64,000 bases of DNA from Dugong dugon (GCA_030035585.1 CM057473.1:10032501-10096500), one strand, 5' to 3'. Positions 1-11,024 are shown, counted from the first letter of the stretch. The notes: generated from the letters alone by a model not told the origin. Numbers and translations are program-made.

Positions 1-203
1 AGGCAGTACAAACAGTTAACACCGTTGGCTGCTAACCAAAATTTAGAGGTTCAAGGTCCACCCAGCGGTGCCTCAGAAGAAAGGCCTGGCAATCTACTTT
101 AAAAAAATCAGCCACTGAAACTGAAAACTCTTTGAGCACACTTCTACTCTGACACACATGGGGTCGCCATGAATCGCAATCGACTCAATGGCAACTGGAA
201 TCT
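1..203 (+). repeat. AfroSINE, long form, cut by window start
   Basis: A tRNA-like head with a B-box-like GGTTCAAGGTCC block is followed by the body phrase CCTCAGAAGAAAGGCCTGG. It ends with the tail seen in all copies here (ATGGGGTCGCCATGA, then CGACTCAATGGCAACTGG). The first few bases of the head lie outside the window. The family is recognised by the many sister copies in this window. Confidence 0.85.
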
Positions 204-1026
204 AATATGCTAAAACAATTTGATGGAATACTAAGCAGCTATTGAAAATAATGATTATAGAGACTGTCTAAACATAGAAAATGCTTAGGGTACAATGTTA
301 ACTGGAAAAGCAGAATAGAAAATTGTTCAGACACTATGTTCCACTATGTGGAGTTACATAAACTTAGACAAATACTAAAAGAGAATATATCCTTCCTCTT
401 TCAAAGAAGAAAAAAATGGTGAGAGTTTGGAGGATACTTAAAAAACTGTCTTAATTTCAAAATTTAAATTCATGTGATGTTACAACAGCATAAATTGGGA
501 GTCTTGCTTTAGTAAAATGAAAGATTTCTCTTGAGATTCCTCTGAGCAGGGTGAAATATTGTTGTCGGCCCAGGAGATAAAATTGTTCATCATATGAGCC
601 ATATTTATACTTGTGTTTATCACTGCAGAGAAAATTTCACTTTTTTTTTCTAATACAAAGAGCCATTTCACTAGTTTTCTATAACATTCTGTCCATTACA
701 AGCACAAAGAAGCTCTGTCATCCACTTGAAGAATTCCTAATTCTACCAAAACTGTCATTAAAAATAAACATACCCAAACCTCTAACTGGAGAACAATGGT
801 GACCATCTGATGTCAAATCTTCCCACACAATCTCTCACCAACAAAACAAACATAATCTTGTCTAACCAGTTATTATTTGTGTACTTAAATATTATTGGTT
901 GTTGCATGTTAGTTTGATATCCTGTTACCCTACTGAATTATGCCCTTAATACCACAGACATCTAAATGTATAAAATGAAACTATACAACTATTATTAAAC
1001 CAAAAGAAAAAAGAAAAAAAAGAAAA
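204..1026. other. AT-rich unique-looking DNA
   Basis: No gene, structured RNA or recognisable repeat is seen. The short frames here have no domain or family resemblance. Confidence 0.5.
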
Positions 1027-1178
1027 ACCTGTTGCCATCAAGTCGAATCCAACTCATAGGGACCCTATAGGACAGAGTACAACTGTCCCGCAGGGTTTCC
1101 AAGGAGTGCCTGGTGGATTCGAACTGCCAACCTTTAAGTTAGCAGCTGAGCTCTTAACCACTGCCCCACCAGGGCTCC
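1027..1178 (-). repeat. AfroSINE, short form
   Basis: The complementary strand reads GGAGCCCTGGTGG, then a tRNA-like A/B-box head, then the GTTTCC/CTATGGGG body and the tail ending CATCAAGTCGAATCC on the given strand. It is about 150 bp, the usual short-form length in this window. Confidence 0.9.
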
Positions 1179-1233
1179 ATAAAAGTATTATTATAGAGGG
1201 TAAATTCCTCTATAACCTGGCAGTAGGAAAAGA

Positions 1234-1250
1234 TATCTATCTATCTATCT
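1234..1250. repeat. (TCTA)n microsatellite
   Basis: About four tandem tetranucleotide units, directly visible. Confidence 0.8.
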
Positions 1251-1259
1251 GTAGACATC

Positions 1260-1607
1260 TATAAATTTTTAGCCATGACTTCAAAATCCAAATACCAAAA
1301 CAAAGAAAATTAGTATTTGACCTCTTGTAATTAAATCATTTGCGTGTGCATGGCATACACACTGTAAGCAAAGTCAAAAGGCAAGGGACAAACTGAGAAA
1401 AAACAGTTGCATCATATATTACAGAAAAATAGCTAATATCACTAATACACACAAAAAAAAATCTATTTAAATTGAGGAAAGTAACATCAAAATCCTGTAA
1501 AAAATGGACAAAAAACCTGAACATAGGACTCACAAAATATTAAAAAATAATTGCCTTTAAACATACAAAAAGGTGTTCACCTTTTCTTAATAATAAGAGA
1601 AATGCAC
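1260..1607 (+). mobile_element. Old L1 ORF2 3' fragment
   Basis: Badly decayed sequence resembling the 3' part of mammalian L1 ORF2, including a stretch like the KKWAKD/KEDI region followed by REMQIK-type codons. It is interrupted at 1607 by a younger L1 3' end, whose target duplication is made from this fragment. Confidence 0.5.
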
Positions 1608-2195
1608 ACGGACCGCTCTGGCAGGGATCACAGTAGAGGTTCCTGGACAGTTAGAGAAAAATGTAGAACAAAAATTCTAACTCACAAAAAAAATAAAAGA
1701 CCAGGCTTGCTAGTCTGACAGAGACTGGGGAAACCCCAAGAGTATGGCCTCTAGACTTCCTTTTAACTCAGTACTAAAGTAACTCCTGAGGTTCACCCTT
1801 CAGCCAAAGATTAGACTGGTCTATAGGGCCAACCCTATGGGGCAGTTCTACTCTGTCCTATAGGGTTGCTGTGAGTCGGAATCAACTCGATGGCAATGAG
1901 TTTGGTTTTTTGGTTTTTATAACACATGTGAGGTACATGGTTCATGGTTCAGTCGTATATACATAAGACTAATGGGCACACGAGCCCAAAAGCAAGATGA
2001 GAAGGCAGGAAGGAACAGGAAAACTGCACAAATGAAATGGGAAACCTGGGGTGGAGAAGGGCATAGTGTTGACTCATTGCAAGGTTGGCAACCAATATCA
2101 CAAAACAATTTATGTATTAACTGTTTAAGGAGAAACTAATTTGCTCTGTAAACTTTCACCTCAATCACAATTTAAAAAAAAAAAGGGAGAGAGAG
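1608..2195 (+). mobile_element. 5'-truncated L1, 3'UTR only
   Basis: L1 3'UTR sequence ending in an A-rich tail near 2171-2184. It is bracketed by a direct repeat AGAGAAATGCAC at 1596-1607 and 2196-2207, as expected for target-primed integration. A truncated AfroSINE sits inside at about 1826-1918. The same 3'UTR phrases recur in the L1 copies ending near 21.4 kb and starting near 59.5 kb. Confidence 0.85.
1826..1918 (+). repeat. AfroSINE 3' part
   Basis: Only the 3' half is present: CCCTATGGGGCAGTTC onward to GGCAATGAGTTTGG and a T-rich tail. It lies within the L1 3'UTR, so it is younger than that L1. Confidence 0.8.
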
Positions 2196-2234
2196 AGAGA
2201 AATGCACCTTAAATCTATTTTCAAACACCACTTC

Positions 2235-2345
2235 TCCCCATCGAAAACTGAATCGGAAACTCAGCGGATGGGATCTGGTGATCTGTGTTTTAACATGTCC
2301 TCTTGGTGATGCTGATGCATAGCAAACTTTGAGAACTGTGCTTCT
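2235..2345 (+). repeat. MER5-like hAT relic
   Basis: Diverged sequence with the MER5 hallmark GGTGATGCTGATGC followed by CTTTGAGAACTGTG. This is a short non-autonomous DNA transposon fragment common to placental mammals. Confidence 0.6.
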
Positions 2346-2403
2346 ACACTAAAATAATAGTGATCTAATAACAATAGTCATATAACATGTTTTAGGATTA
2401 TTA

Positions 2404-2556
2404 AACCCATTGCCATTGAGTCCATTCTGACTCACAGTAACGTTATAGGACAGAGCAGAACTGTCTCACAGGGTTTCCAAGGAGTGGCGGGTGGATTCGA
2501 ACTGCCGACCTTTTGGTTAGCAGCCGAGCTCTTAACCACTGCACCACCAGGGCTCC
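2404..2556 (-). repeat. AfroSINE with perfect target duplication
   Basis: Complete short-form SINE on the minus strand, flanked by TTAGGATTATTA at 2392-2403 and 2557-2568. The exact 12-bp duplication fixes both ends and shows that the element terminates in a T-rich tail on its own strand rather than poly(A). Confidence 0.95.
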
Positions 2557-2937
2557 TTAGGATTATTAGGATGACTAAATCAGATATTACATATGTAAAG
2601 TTGCTTTTCTAAACTGTAATAAAAACATTCATTGTTAATAGCAGGTTATTATTGTCTGACATAGATTTCTGGGAGAAAAATCCCACAGCGAATACCACTT
2701 TCTTCTTGTATGACACTGCTCTTCCAAGAAACTTTAAGGAAAGTCATTTCCTTAAGCCTTCCCACACTTGGTACTGGATCTTGAACACAGGAGGTGCTCA
2801 GTAAAGCTTTGCTGATGCTAACTGAAAGACTTGCTTTCAAGGAAGGCCATTGGCAAGTATTTTCTCCCCTGTTTTGGAGATGGCCAAACTGAGAATTACT
2901 GAAACCATGCAAGCTATTTATTTTTAAAAGAGTTTAG

Positions 2938-3165
2938 CTTCAGTGGTTAAGGGTCGAGATTCCAAAGTTACACTATCCAGGCACCACTTACTAGCTGTGC
3001 CATCTTGAGCAAAGTTATATACCCACTCTGGGTAAATGTCTTTACCCATATAATAAGGATGATAATAATAGTATCTACCTCATTGGCCTTTTGAGAGTAT
3101 TAACTAATATATTTAAAGAGCTTACAAATGAGGCTGGCACACAACAAGCATTCAATATTCTTTCT
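2938..3165 (+). repeat. MIR, near full length
   Basis: Matches the order of the ancient mammalian-wide MIR: a TTACTAGCTGTG core, a TTGAGCAAAGTTA segment, a GATAATAATAGTA segment, then GGCACACAACAAGCATTCAAT at the end. Confidence 0.8.
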
Positions 3166-3201
3166 ACACCTTGAATATTACATTTGAGTCATGGAGTGAT
3201 T

Positions 3202-3377
3202 CCAAAACCCAACCAAAGCAAACCTGTTGCCCTGGAGTCAATTCCAAGTCATAGTGACCTTATAGGACAGAGTAGAACCGCCCCCATAGGGTTTCAGGGG
3301 GGCGGCTGGTGGATTCAAACTGTCAATCTTTTTTAACTAGCAGCCAAGCACTTAACCACTCTGCCACCGGGGTTCCT
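3202..3377 (-). repeat. AfroSINE, short form
   Basis: Complete but diverged minus-strand copy. The flanks TGGAGTGATT (3192-3201) and TGGGGTGATT (3378-3387) form a target duplication with one mismatch. Confidence 0.88.
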
Positions 3378-3575
3378 TGGGGTGATTACTGTCCTAGAAT
3401 TGGTCAAGGACATAGATTTTGATTTTTCTCAAAGTAATTCAATCTATTTTTAATCCTACCTATCTATCTACCTATTGATCTATGACTCAACTTAATTCAA
3501 CATTAGGTTTGAGTTATGTATAATTCAATCTACCTAGAGTTGTCTCTACATAATTCAATATCTACCACTATCATA

Positions 3576-3613
3576 TCTGTCTGTCTGCCTGCCTGCCTAT
3601 CTATCTATCTATC
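3576..3613. repeat. Compound (TCTG)n(CCTG)n(CTAT)n microsatellite
   Basis: Three consecutive tetranucleotide tracts lie directly before a tRNA-Gly-headed SINE. More CTAT units follow that SINE, so it landed within this simple repeat. Confidence 0.85.
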
Positions 3614-3947
3614 ATTCAGTGGTAGAATTCTCTCTTTCCATGATGGAGACCTGGGTTCCATTTTTGGCCCATGCACCTGATGTACAGCCATCACTGGTCT
3701 GTCAGTGGAGGCTTGCATGTTGCTATGACATTGAACAGATTTCAACAGAGTTTCCAGACTAAGATGGACTAGGAAGAGAGACCTGGTGATATAGTTCTGA
3801 AAATCAGCTAGTGAAAACCCTATGGATCAGAATGGTCTGCTCTGCAACCAGTTCTGGGGATGGTGCAGGACTGGGCAGCATTTCCTTCTACTATGCATGG
3901 CTCACCATGAGTCAGGAGCCAACTCGGTGCCAGCTAACAACAGCAAT
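3614..3947 (+). repeat. tRNA-Gly-headed SINE with RTE-type tail
   Basis: The head TTCAGTGGTAGAATTC followed by GGAGACCTGGGTTCC closely resembles tRNA-Gly(GCC), including its B box. An unrelated body of about 220 bp follows. The 3' end (GGTGCAGGACTGG, then CACCATGAGTCAGGAGCCAACT and CTAACAAC) is the same tail as the RTE LINE copies in this window. Other copies are at 8267-8612, 35314-36038 and 49665-50473. Confidence 0.8.
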
Positions 3948-3977
3948 CTATCCAGCTATCTATCATCTAGCTATATA

Positions 3978-5340
3978 TGACTCAAGCCTGTTTTAACAGT
4001 TTTCCCACATCTTTCTATAATGAAGGACCATCACATCATATATTCTTTCTCTCTGTGAGTCATTAAAGAGTTTGGGTTTAATAGAGAATCCCCAACTGTC
4101 TCCCAGTCTGTCAGTCCTTTTAGGAAATGCTTTTCCTCTATTACATTTACCTATGCTTTTAACCCACTGGGAAGTACTCTGGTTTTCACTTTTATCTATT
4201 TTCCCAATTTTATTCTATATTTTACGGGACTTTTCATACAAGACAAGTTTTTCATCCTGTATCAGTCATTTCCTTGAAGCACAGTTGGTGTTAACTGACA
4301 GAGGAGTTTAATTCTTAAGAAAAGCATACCTAAATAGAAATTGGTGATTTAATATTGTTTTCTTAAAACGCTGTCTTCATTTACTAATCAGTTTGGTTTT
4401 TATTCACCCATTCTTTATGCAATGAATACAGACTGAGCACTTAGGATGTTTCAGCCAGTGAACAAAGAGAGGTTACATTATTCCTCAACCCCTCCGGAAG
4501 CCTGATACACAAACACAATTTATATTTAACTCAGTACCGAATGATCATAAACTACATCCCACTCAACTTTATAAGAACTTCTCATATTTACAAGGTTTAA
4601 AGCATCGTGACAAAATCCTTTGAAGTTGTTGGTACTTTTGATTTATCGTGAAACTTTAAAAAAAAAAATTTAATGCTGAAAAATTCTTGGAAAAATATTT
4701 TATAAATGTGATAAAATATACTTAGGACGGATGAAATATATAGTAAAATTTTATCACAACATGTTCAGACAATCGTATGTTGTTTATACTTTTAAATCCC
4801 AAAATATGTCTCCCTTTGCTCTTCATTTCTTTCTCCTCACTCTTCTGCCTGTGTCTGTATGAGCAACTCTATTTCTTGGTATTCACAGCATCTTCTAAAG
4901 AACATGAGGAACTGATACAATTAGAAAACTTAAATATAGATAAAATGCTTTTATTTTATTTATTAATGGATAAAGAATTGCAAAAATTTATACTGATCTG
5001 GCCAACCGTATGATGAAATAAATTATCTGGAGTAAGAAAGCGTGGGAAAGGAGAACTCTGGTCATCATTGTCAAACTCAGGCACACTCTATCATACCAAA
5101 ATCTGATACAGGATTCTCAGTATATGTTCTTGTCCTGCCATTAACTGACTTGGTAGTTTAAAATCTTTGACTTTAGTTTTCCCATCTACAAAATGGGGGG
5201 ATTGACTTAGATAATCTATAGATTATCTATATAGACAGTTCTTAGAAGAACTTAAGCTACACTACTGGTTGGTTTTAAGAAGACCTTAAGGTATATTTCT
5301 GGTCTAGGGTTTAAGGTGTAAAGATTATCTCAGGACAATA
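3978..5340. other. AT-rich flank, no gene seen
   Basis: No coding exon or RNA recognised. A short L2-like patch (about 4385-4460) is possible. The 60-80 codon frames here look like chance openings in AT-rich DNA. Confidence 0.5.
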
Positions 5341-5344
5341 GTTT

Positions 5345-6600
5345 CAGGGGTTCATCCAGCCTCCATGGCTCCAGAAAATCTGCATTCCATGAGAATTTGA
5401 AATTCTATTCTTCATTTCCCCCTTTTTGATCAGGATTCTTCCATAGAATCTTTTACCAAAATATTCAGTAATGGTAGCCGAGCACCATCCAGTTCTTCTG
5501 GTCTCATGACAAAGGAGGCAGTTGTTCATGGAGACAGTTAGCTACACTTTCCATATCCTCCTCCTTTTCCTGAGTCTCCTTCTTCCTTTGTTGCTCCAGG
5601 TTCATAGAGACCAATTATTGTATCTTGGATGGCCACTTGCAAGCTTTTAAGACCCCGGGCACTACGCAACAAACTAGGAGGTAGAACAGAAGCCCTAAAC
5701 ACAATATTAGGCCAGTTAACTGGGATGTCCCATGAAACCATGATCATAAACCTCAAAACCAAGAAACCAAATCCCGCAAGGCGTTTGGTTGTATGTAAGC
5801 AGCCTCAGTGGCTGCTCTTTATTTATTTATTTATTTATTTTTGTAAATATATCACTCAACTTTTGCCATTTCAACTTTTTACATGTGTACTACTTATTGA
5901 CAGCAATTACATTAATTGGCTGTGCAACCCTACCTTAATCAATGCTGTTTTTCCCTCAACATAAACTGAAACTTAGTGCTCCGTAAGTAAGAACCCCTTT
6001 TCCCACTCCCTCCTGCCCCTGGTAACCACTAATAAACTTTGTTCTCTCTATTGCCTCTTTGCTCATTTTTTATATTGGGGTATTCTTTTTTCCTCACTGA
6101 TTTTTAACATTTCCTTATATATGTAAAGGAACACCCCTTTATCGTATAGATGATATTCTTTCCTGGTTTGTAATTTGCCTTTTAGTTTGTATTTTGACAT
6201 ACAGGTTCTTTGAAATTCTAACATTTACTATTATTATTTATTTAGTTTGATTCTTAGAAAATATTTCCCAGTCCAAAATCAAACATCCAACTATGCTTTA
6301 TTTACTTCATAGCTTACTTTTTTATATATCATCTTTCATCGAGATTCAGTTTGGGTGTATAGTGTCTGGTAGTGATCTAGTCTATTTGGAAGACAAATAA
6401 TCAGTTATTGTAATTTCATTAGTTAAATAATTTCTTGTTTCTCAAGGAATTTAATATCCCAAAGTGTTGAAAACTTACAGGCCTACATTGACTAGGGTGT
6501 GGGCTTTCTGTTTTCACCAATTTCTTGGGGTATTTTTGGCCCCTTCTTGTGCTACACTACACTGTTTAATTATTTAATTTTTTAATATATGTTACTGTGA
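5345..6600 (-). mobile_element. Degenerate L1 3' end
   Basis: 5345-6060 resembles the reverse complement of the L1 3'UTR: the phrases ATCCAGTTCTTCTGGTCTCA and GGATGGCCACTTGCAAGCTT recur at 12.76-12.92 kb. The remainder is AT-rich and only loosely L1-like. A (TTTA)n stretch at 5818-5840 marks one boundary. Confidence 0.6.
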
Positions 6601-6754
6601 GACTTTTTCCATTTTTTTCAAGTATACTTGGCAATTTTCACCATTTTATTATTTCAGATTGACTTGTAATTACTTATCGTTTTTTAAAAATACTAATTGG
6701 ATTACAATCGGAATAATATTAGTTATAATATTAAATTTGCCTATTAATTGGGGT

Positions 6755-6965
6755 AAGAAGCTCTGGTGGCACAGTGGTTAAGTTCTCAGCTACTAACAGA
6801 AAGGTAAGTGGTTTAAACCCACCAGTTGCTCCACGGGAGAAAGGTGTGCAGTCTGCTTCCATAAAGATGATAACCTTAGAAATCTTATGGGAAAGTTCTA
6901 CACTGTCCTATAGATTTGCTATGAGTTGGAATCAATATAATGGCAATAGGTTTGGGGTTTTTTGG
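6755..6965 (+). repeat. AfroSINE, long form
   Basis: The head CTCTGGTGGCACAGTGG with a B-box-like GGTTTAAACCC, an extended middle block (GTGCAGTCTGCTTCC), and the usual ATGAGTTGGAATCAAT tail ending in GGTTTGGGGTTTTTTGG. Flanking TATTAATT repeats look like a target duplication. Confidence 0.88.
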
Positions 6966-7366
6966 TTTATTAATTTGGGTAGAATTGACTTCATTTAGTT
7001 TTTCTCCTCTGGGAACATAATGTGCTGCTTCATATATTTAACTATTCTTTGATTTTCTTTGGCAAAACTGTATACATTTCTTAAACTAGACGAGACATTT
7101 ATAATAAGTTAATTTCTAGGTAATTTATATTTTCTTTGGTATTATGATTTTTTTCGTTATATTTTCTCTTGAGAATGACTTTCTAACATGAAGTATGTTA
7201 CACAAACATAAATAGGGATGATGATGGAATGCAAACCCCTAAATCAGCAGATTTACTCTTTGGTGTTGATATTGCATCAGATCAGAACTCTTGCCTTTTA
7301 GTTTTGAATTTTCTAACTATAAACAAACAATAATTTAGTTACTCCCATCTGTTAGCGTTTAGTTCC
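6966..7366. other. AT-rich DNA, nothing recognised
   Basis: No gene or repeat identified by inspection. Confidence 0.5.
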
Positions 7367-7890
7367 TGTCTTAGTTATCTAGTGCTACTATAACAGAAAC
7401 ACCACAAGTGGACAGCTTTAACAAAGGGAAGACTAGTTCCTCACAGTAAAGTAGGCTAGAAGTCCAAATTCAAGTCGTCAGCTCCGGGGGAAGGCTTTCT
7501 CTCTCTGTTGGCTCTGGAAGAAGGTCCTTCTCGTCAATCTTCCCCTGGACTAGGAGCTTCTCCTCACAGGAACCTCAGGTTCAAAGGACTGCTCTGCGCC
7601 TGGCACTGCTTTCTCAGTGGTATGTGGTCCTCGTCTCTCTGCTCGCTTCTCTCTTTTATATCCTAAAAGAAATTGGCTCAAGACACAATCCAATCTTGTA
7701 GATTGAGTCCTGCCTCATTAGCATAACTGCTGCCTTTCCCCCCTCATTAATGTCATACAGGTAGGATTTACAACACATAGGAAAATCACATCAGATGACA
7801 AAATGGTGGACAATCATACAGTACTGGGAATCATGGCCTAGCCAAGCTGATACACATATTTTTTAGGGGGACACAATTCAATCCATGACA
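7367..7890 (+). mobile_element. Solo-LTR-like element, family X copy 1
   Basis: A 524-bp unit starting TGTCTTAGTTATC and ending ATCCATGACA, so the ends are TG...CA with a short TGTC/GACA inverted terminus. Flanks GTTCC (7362-7366) and GTTTC (7891-7895) agree at four of five positions. A second copy lies at 35430-35949. No retroviral protein-coding sequence is attached. An LTR identity is inferred; a non-autonomous DNA element is the alternative. Confidence 0.6.
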
Positions 7891-8204
7891 GTTTCCAATC
7901 TTATCATCATCTTCCTTAAAATACGTAACTAGAAGGAAGATTATTTTTCTTCTCTGTTCTTTTAATAATTTGTCTCCTTTTAAATTGTATTTTTAAATGG
8001 TAGTAAAGGAGCTAAAACATTCTTTCAACTCCAAGAAAAGATATATTAACTATCTATATGCTTTTATACCAATATCAATAATTAAAAAAAAAAACAACTT
8101 CCTTGCTGTCTTTAATGGACACATTTCAGTCTTATAACTTGTGTAATTAGAATTCTCTTCCCAATTCTTATTATGCATACCTTGTCTTTCTCTATATTAA
8201 TGGG

Positions 8205-8760
8205 AAGTTTTCATTCATTCATTTATTTATTCAACAATTATTTTTGAGTCCCTACTATGTACCAGGGAAAATGGTGGTTCCGTGGCAGAATTCTTGCCTT
8301 TCACTTTGGAGACCCAGGTTCGGTTGTCAGCAAATGCACCTTATGCCCAGACAAATCCCATCTGTCAGTGAAGGCTTGTGTATTGCTATGACGCCTGAAC
8401 AGGTTTCCAGAGCAGAGCTTCCAGACTAAGAAAGACTAGGAAGAAAGACCTGGTGATCTACTTCCAAATATCGGCCAATAAAAATCCTATGAATCACAAC
8501 AGTTTGATCTGCCATCGATCATGCGGATGCCACAGGATGGGGTAAGCATTTCGTTCTGTTGTGAATGGGGTTGCCGTGAGCCAGGGGCCAACTGGATGAC
8601 AGTAAACAACAACTATGCACCAGGCACTGTTGTAGGCATTTGAGATACCGCAATGAATAAGCCAAAGATACTTACCCTCATGCAGCTTTTAGTCCCCCAC
8701 AGACAAGTCAGACAATAAACATAAGCAATCAGTTCTGTGGTAGGTTAGAAGATAAAATAC
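8205..8760 (-). repeat. L2 relic, split by a SINE
   Basis: Contains the L2 3'-end phrase CTACTATGTACCAGG, continued after the SINE as GGCACTGTTGTAGGCATTTG and a CTCATGCAGCTTTTAGTC segment. It is read as the minus strand of the ancient L2 family. The insertion at 8267-8612 splits it. Confidence 0.7.
8267..8612 (+). repeat. tRNA-Gly-headed SINE, complete
   Basis: The head GGTGGTTCCGTGGCAGAATTC plus GGAGACCCAGGTTCGG resembles tRNA-Gly. The body matches 3614-3947, and the RTE-like tail ends in AGTAAACAACAA. The target duplication CTATGTACCAGG (8255-8266) / CTATGCACCAGG (8613-8624) was made from the host L2, so both ends and a length of 346 bp are fixed. Confidence 0.88.
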
Positions 8761-8769
8761 ACTGTGTAA

Positions 8770-9953
8770 AACAGAAAAATGGAGCATGCATGGTGTGGGG
8801 GATCAGATGTATGGAGGGAGAGAGGGATGGATGCAGTCTTAAAAAGGGTGGTCAGAATAGGCCTCATCTCATTTCAGCAAAGCCTTGAAGTGTAATCTGC
8901 TGTTCTACTTACCTTGCTTCTTCCCAAAATGTGACTTATATCTATAGATCACCATCATTGCAATTATCACATTTATTTTGTTTGATTTTTTATTTTTAAA
9001 TTTTTTTTTATTTTAGATTTTTAGATTTTAAAAGAGAGATACCCAGGAAGAAAGTTGTGGGAAAAGAGTTTAATAAAAGAAGTAAACATTATCAGTATTT
9101 TTCCATCGTTGAGATCCTTTTGTATCCCATTTTTCCCTTTATATATCATAAGGATTTTCCCCATGTGATAAACATCATTTTAAATATTGGATATTAATCC
9201 CTAGTCTGCATGTATCCTAAGTTACTTAACCGTCTACTTCTATGGGACATATAAGCTCTTTTTCATGTTTCAAATCTATAAGGTGTTTCAAATCTTATGT
9301 TTAATCAATATGTTTTAAAACTATAATTAACACTGTTATAAACATATTCAGGGACTCAGACATTAATGGGATCTGATGTGGAAATAGAATTCTTAGACTG
9401 TAATTTTATCTTTCAATGGTTTAAATTTTTTTTTCACTCTCCTTTAAATTCCAGGGTTGCAAATGAGAAATGAATACCTCTCTTATTCTTTTCCTTCTTT
9501 TTTAAGTCAACTTCTTTATTATATTTAAAATTTTATATCATTTTAAAATTTATGCTTATTCAAATAGGTCTTTAAGATATGTATATATTCATGCCTCTTT
9601 TCAATTTTTTTTTTCTTGGAGCTCATCATTTTAAATCTGAAAATTTGAATTTTACTTTAGTTAAAAAATCTTTTTTAATTATTACTTTCATGTTTGCTTC
9701 TTCACGTTTGGTTTCTTTTAAAACTGCTTCTATTCTGCCTGCTATTCACATGCTAGTTTCTTCTACATGTCTATTTTTTACAATTTTCATTAGTTGTCTC
9801 TATTGTCTTTGTATTTTTTCCCTCTATGTTATGAAATATGCTCTCCATTTGATCTTCCAACAGTCTAAGTCATTTTTTATCTGTGACCATTTTTTAAATT
9901 TTTGTTTATTTTAGTTTCCATAACCTCTTTTATGCCCTCTCACGCTGTTTCAA
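8770..9953. other. AT-rich DNA, nothing recognised
   Basis: Long T-rich stretches (for example 8970-9030 and 9420-9620). A 111-codon frame at 9579-9914 is low-complexity Phe/Leu/Ser sequence and is not taken as a gene. Confidence 0.45.
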
Positions 9954-9954
9954 G

Positions 9955-10157
9955 GAGCCCTGGTGGGACAATGGTTAAGCACTTTGCTGCTAACAGAAAG
10001 GTCGGCAGTTCAAACCCACCAGCCACTCCCAGGAGAAAGATGTGGCAGTCTACTCCTGTAAGATTACAGCCTAGGAAATCCTATGGGGCAGTTCTACTCT
10101 GTCACATGGGGTAGCTATGAGTCAGAATTGACTCAATGGCACACAACAACAACAAAT
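9955..10157 (+). repeat. AfroSINE, long form with AAC tail
   Basis: GAGCCCTGGTGG head, extended middle and a 3' end GGCACACAACAACAACAA. The (AAC)n tail is the kind carried by the RTE LINE, unlike the T-rich tail of most short-form copies here. Confidence 0.92.
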
Positions 10158-10175
10158 GTTCTCATTTCATATACA

Positions 10176-10176
<1 letters not shown>

Positions 10177-10213
<37 letters not shown>

Positions 10214-10216
10214 TGT
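10177..10216. repeat. (GT)n microsatellite
   Basis: About 19 GT dinucleotides with one A interruption. Polymorphic length is likely. Confidence 0.95.
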
Positions 10217-10218
10217 AG

Positions 10219-10421
10219 TCTAGCTGGTGCAAATGGTTTGTACTCGACTACTAATCTAAAGGTTAGTGGTTCAAATCCACCCAGCAGCTCTGCAGAAGAA
10301 AGTCCTGGTGATGTGCTTCCATAAAAAGAATACAGCCAAGAAAACCCTATGGAGCAAATTCTACTCTGTAACACACAGGGTTGCCATGAGTCAGGATCAA
10401 TTCGATGGCAATAGGTTTATA
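10219..10421 (+). repeat. AfroSINE, long form
   Basis: CTAGCTGGTGCAAATGG head, GGTTCAAATCC B box, and a GCAGAAGAAAGTCCTGG body. The tail is ACACACAGGGTTGCCATGAG, then ATTCGATGGCAATAGG. Confidence 0.88.
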
Positions 10422-11020
10422 TGTATATTCTTTCATCTTTTCTTCAAATTCTTTCATTAAGCTACAATATTTCCTTAAACGGCTTGACATCTTTCTTTGC
10501 CTTTTCATGTCAATTGAGTTGGGTTTCCAAAGCACCTGAGTGCTTCAAGGTGGGATCTCTTGGGCAATGGTGAACTAGCAGGCAAGCTTGCTTGGCCAAT
10601 CTGTTGAACCACGTAAGGAGAAGGGTCTCTGTTCTCAGAAATAAGCTGGGAGACGTTACTCTAACCAAACCTGACAGCTTTGTCCGAGCATCTATGGCAG
10701 CAGGCAGCCTCTCCCAGGGCTGTGGGCAGCAAGTGGTCTGGAGTCGCCCCCTCCTCCATCACCAGCTGCCGCACCCCCCCCACCAGGGGCCTGTATCCAG
10801 TCTCATCTGCAGAGGCAGCAGCTTTCCATTCCAAGAAGCCTCGCTACCCCCCTCCAGCTCTACAAACACTGACCTACACCTGTAGCTTCTTCTTTTAGGA
10901 CTTGAAGACCTTGGGCAGTGTATCTTGGATTTTCTTCAGGCCCCCACCATCCTCCCAGTTATTTAGAAATCGTACTTCTCAGTAGAATGCTGCATTCGGG
11001 ATGAGAGAGTGACAGGACCC
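10422..11020. other. GC-richer flank, unassigned
   Basis: A GC-richer patch (10,660-10,830) holds two overlapping frames of 70-97 codons with no recognisable domain and no splice context. No family was identified. Confidence 0.4.
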
Positions 11021-11024
11021 CGGG

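Noticed and set aside
5629-5964. A 111-codon ORF at 5.6-6.0 kb
   Set aside because: It overlaps L1 3'UTR antisense and a TTTA repeat; no conserved protein.
7367-7890. A complete endogenous retrovirus
   Set aside because: Only LTR-length units are present; there is no gag, pol or env-like coding sequence next to any copy.
8267-8335. tRNA-Gly gene
   Set aside because: Only the 5' half and B box resemble tRNA-Gly; the acceptor side is missing and the sequence continues into a SINE body.
10136-10374. Frames over the GT microsatellite (poly Cys-Val / His-Thr)
   Set aside because: Dinucleotide repeat translation plus SINE sequence; no gene.
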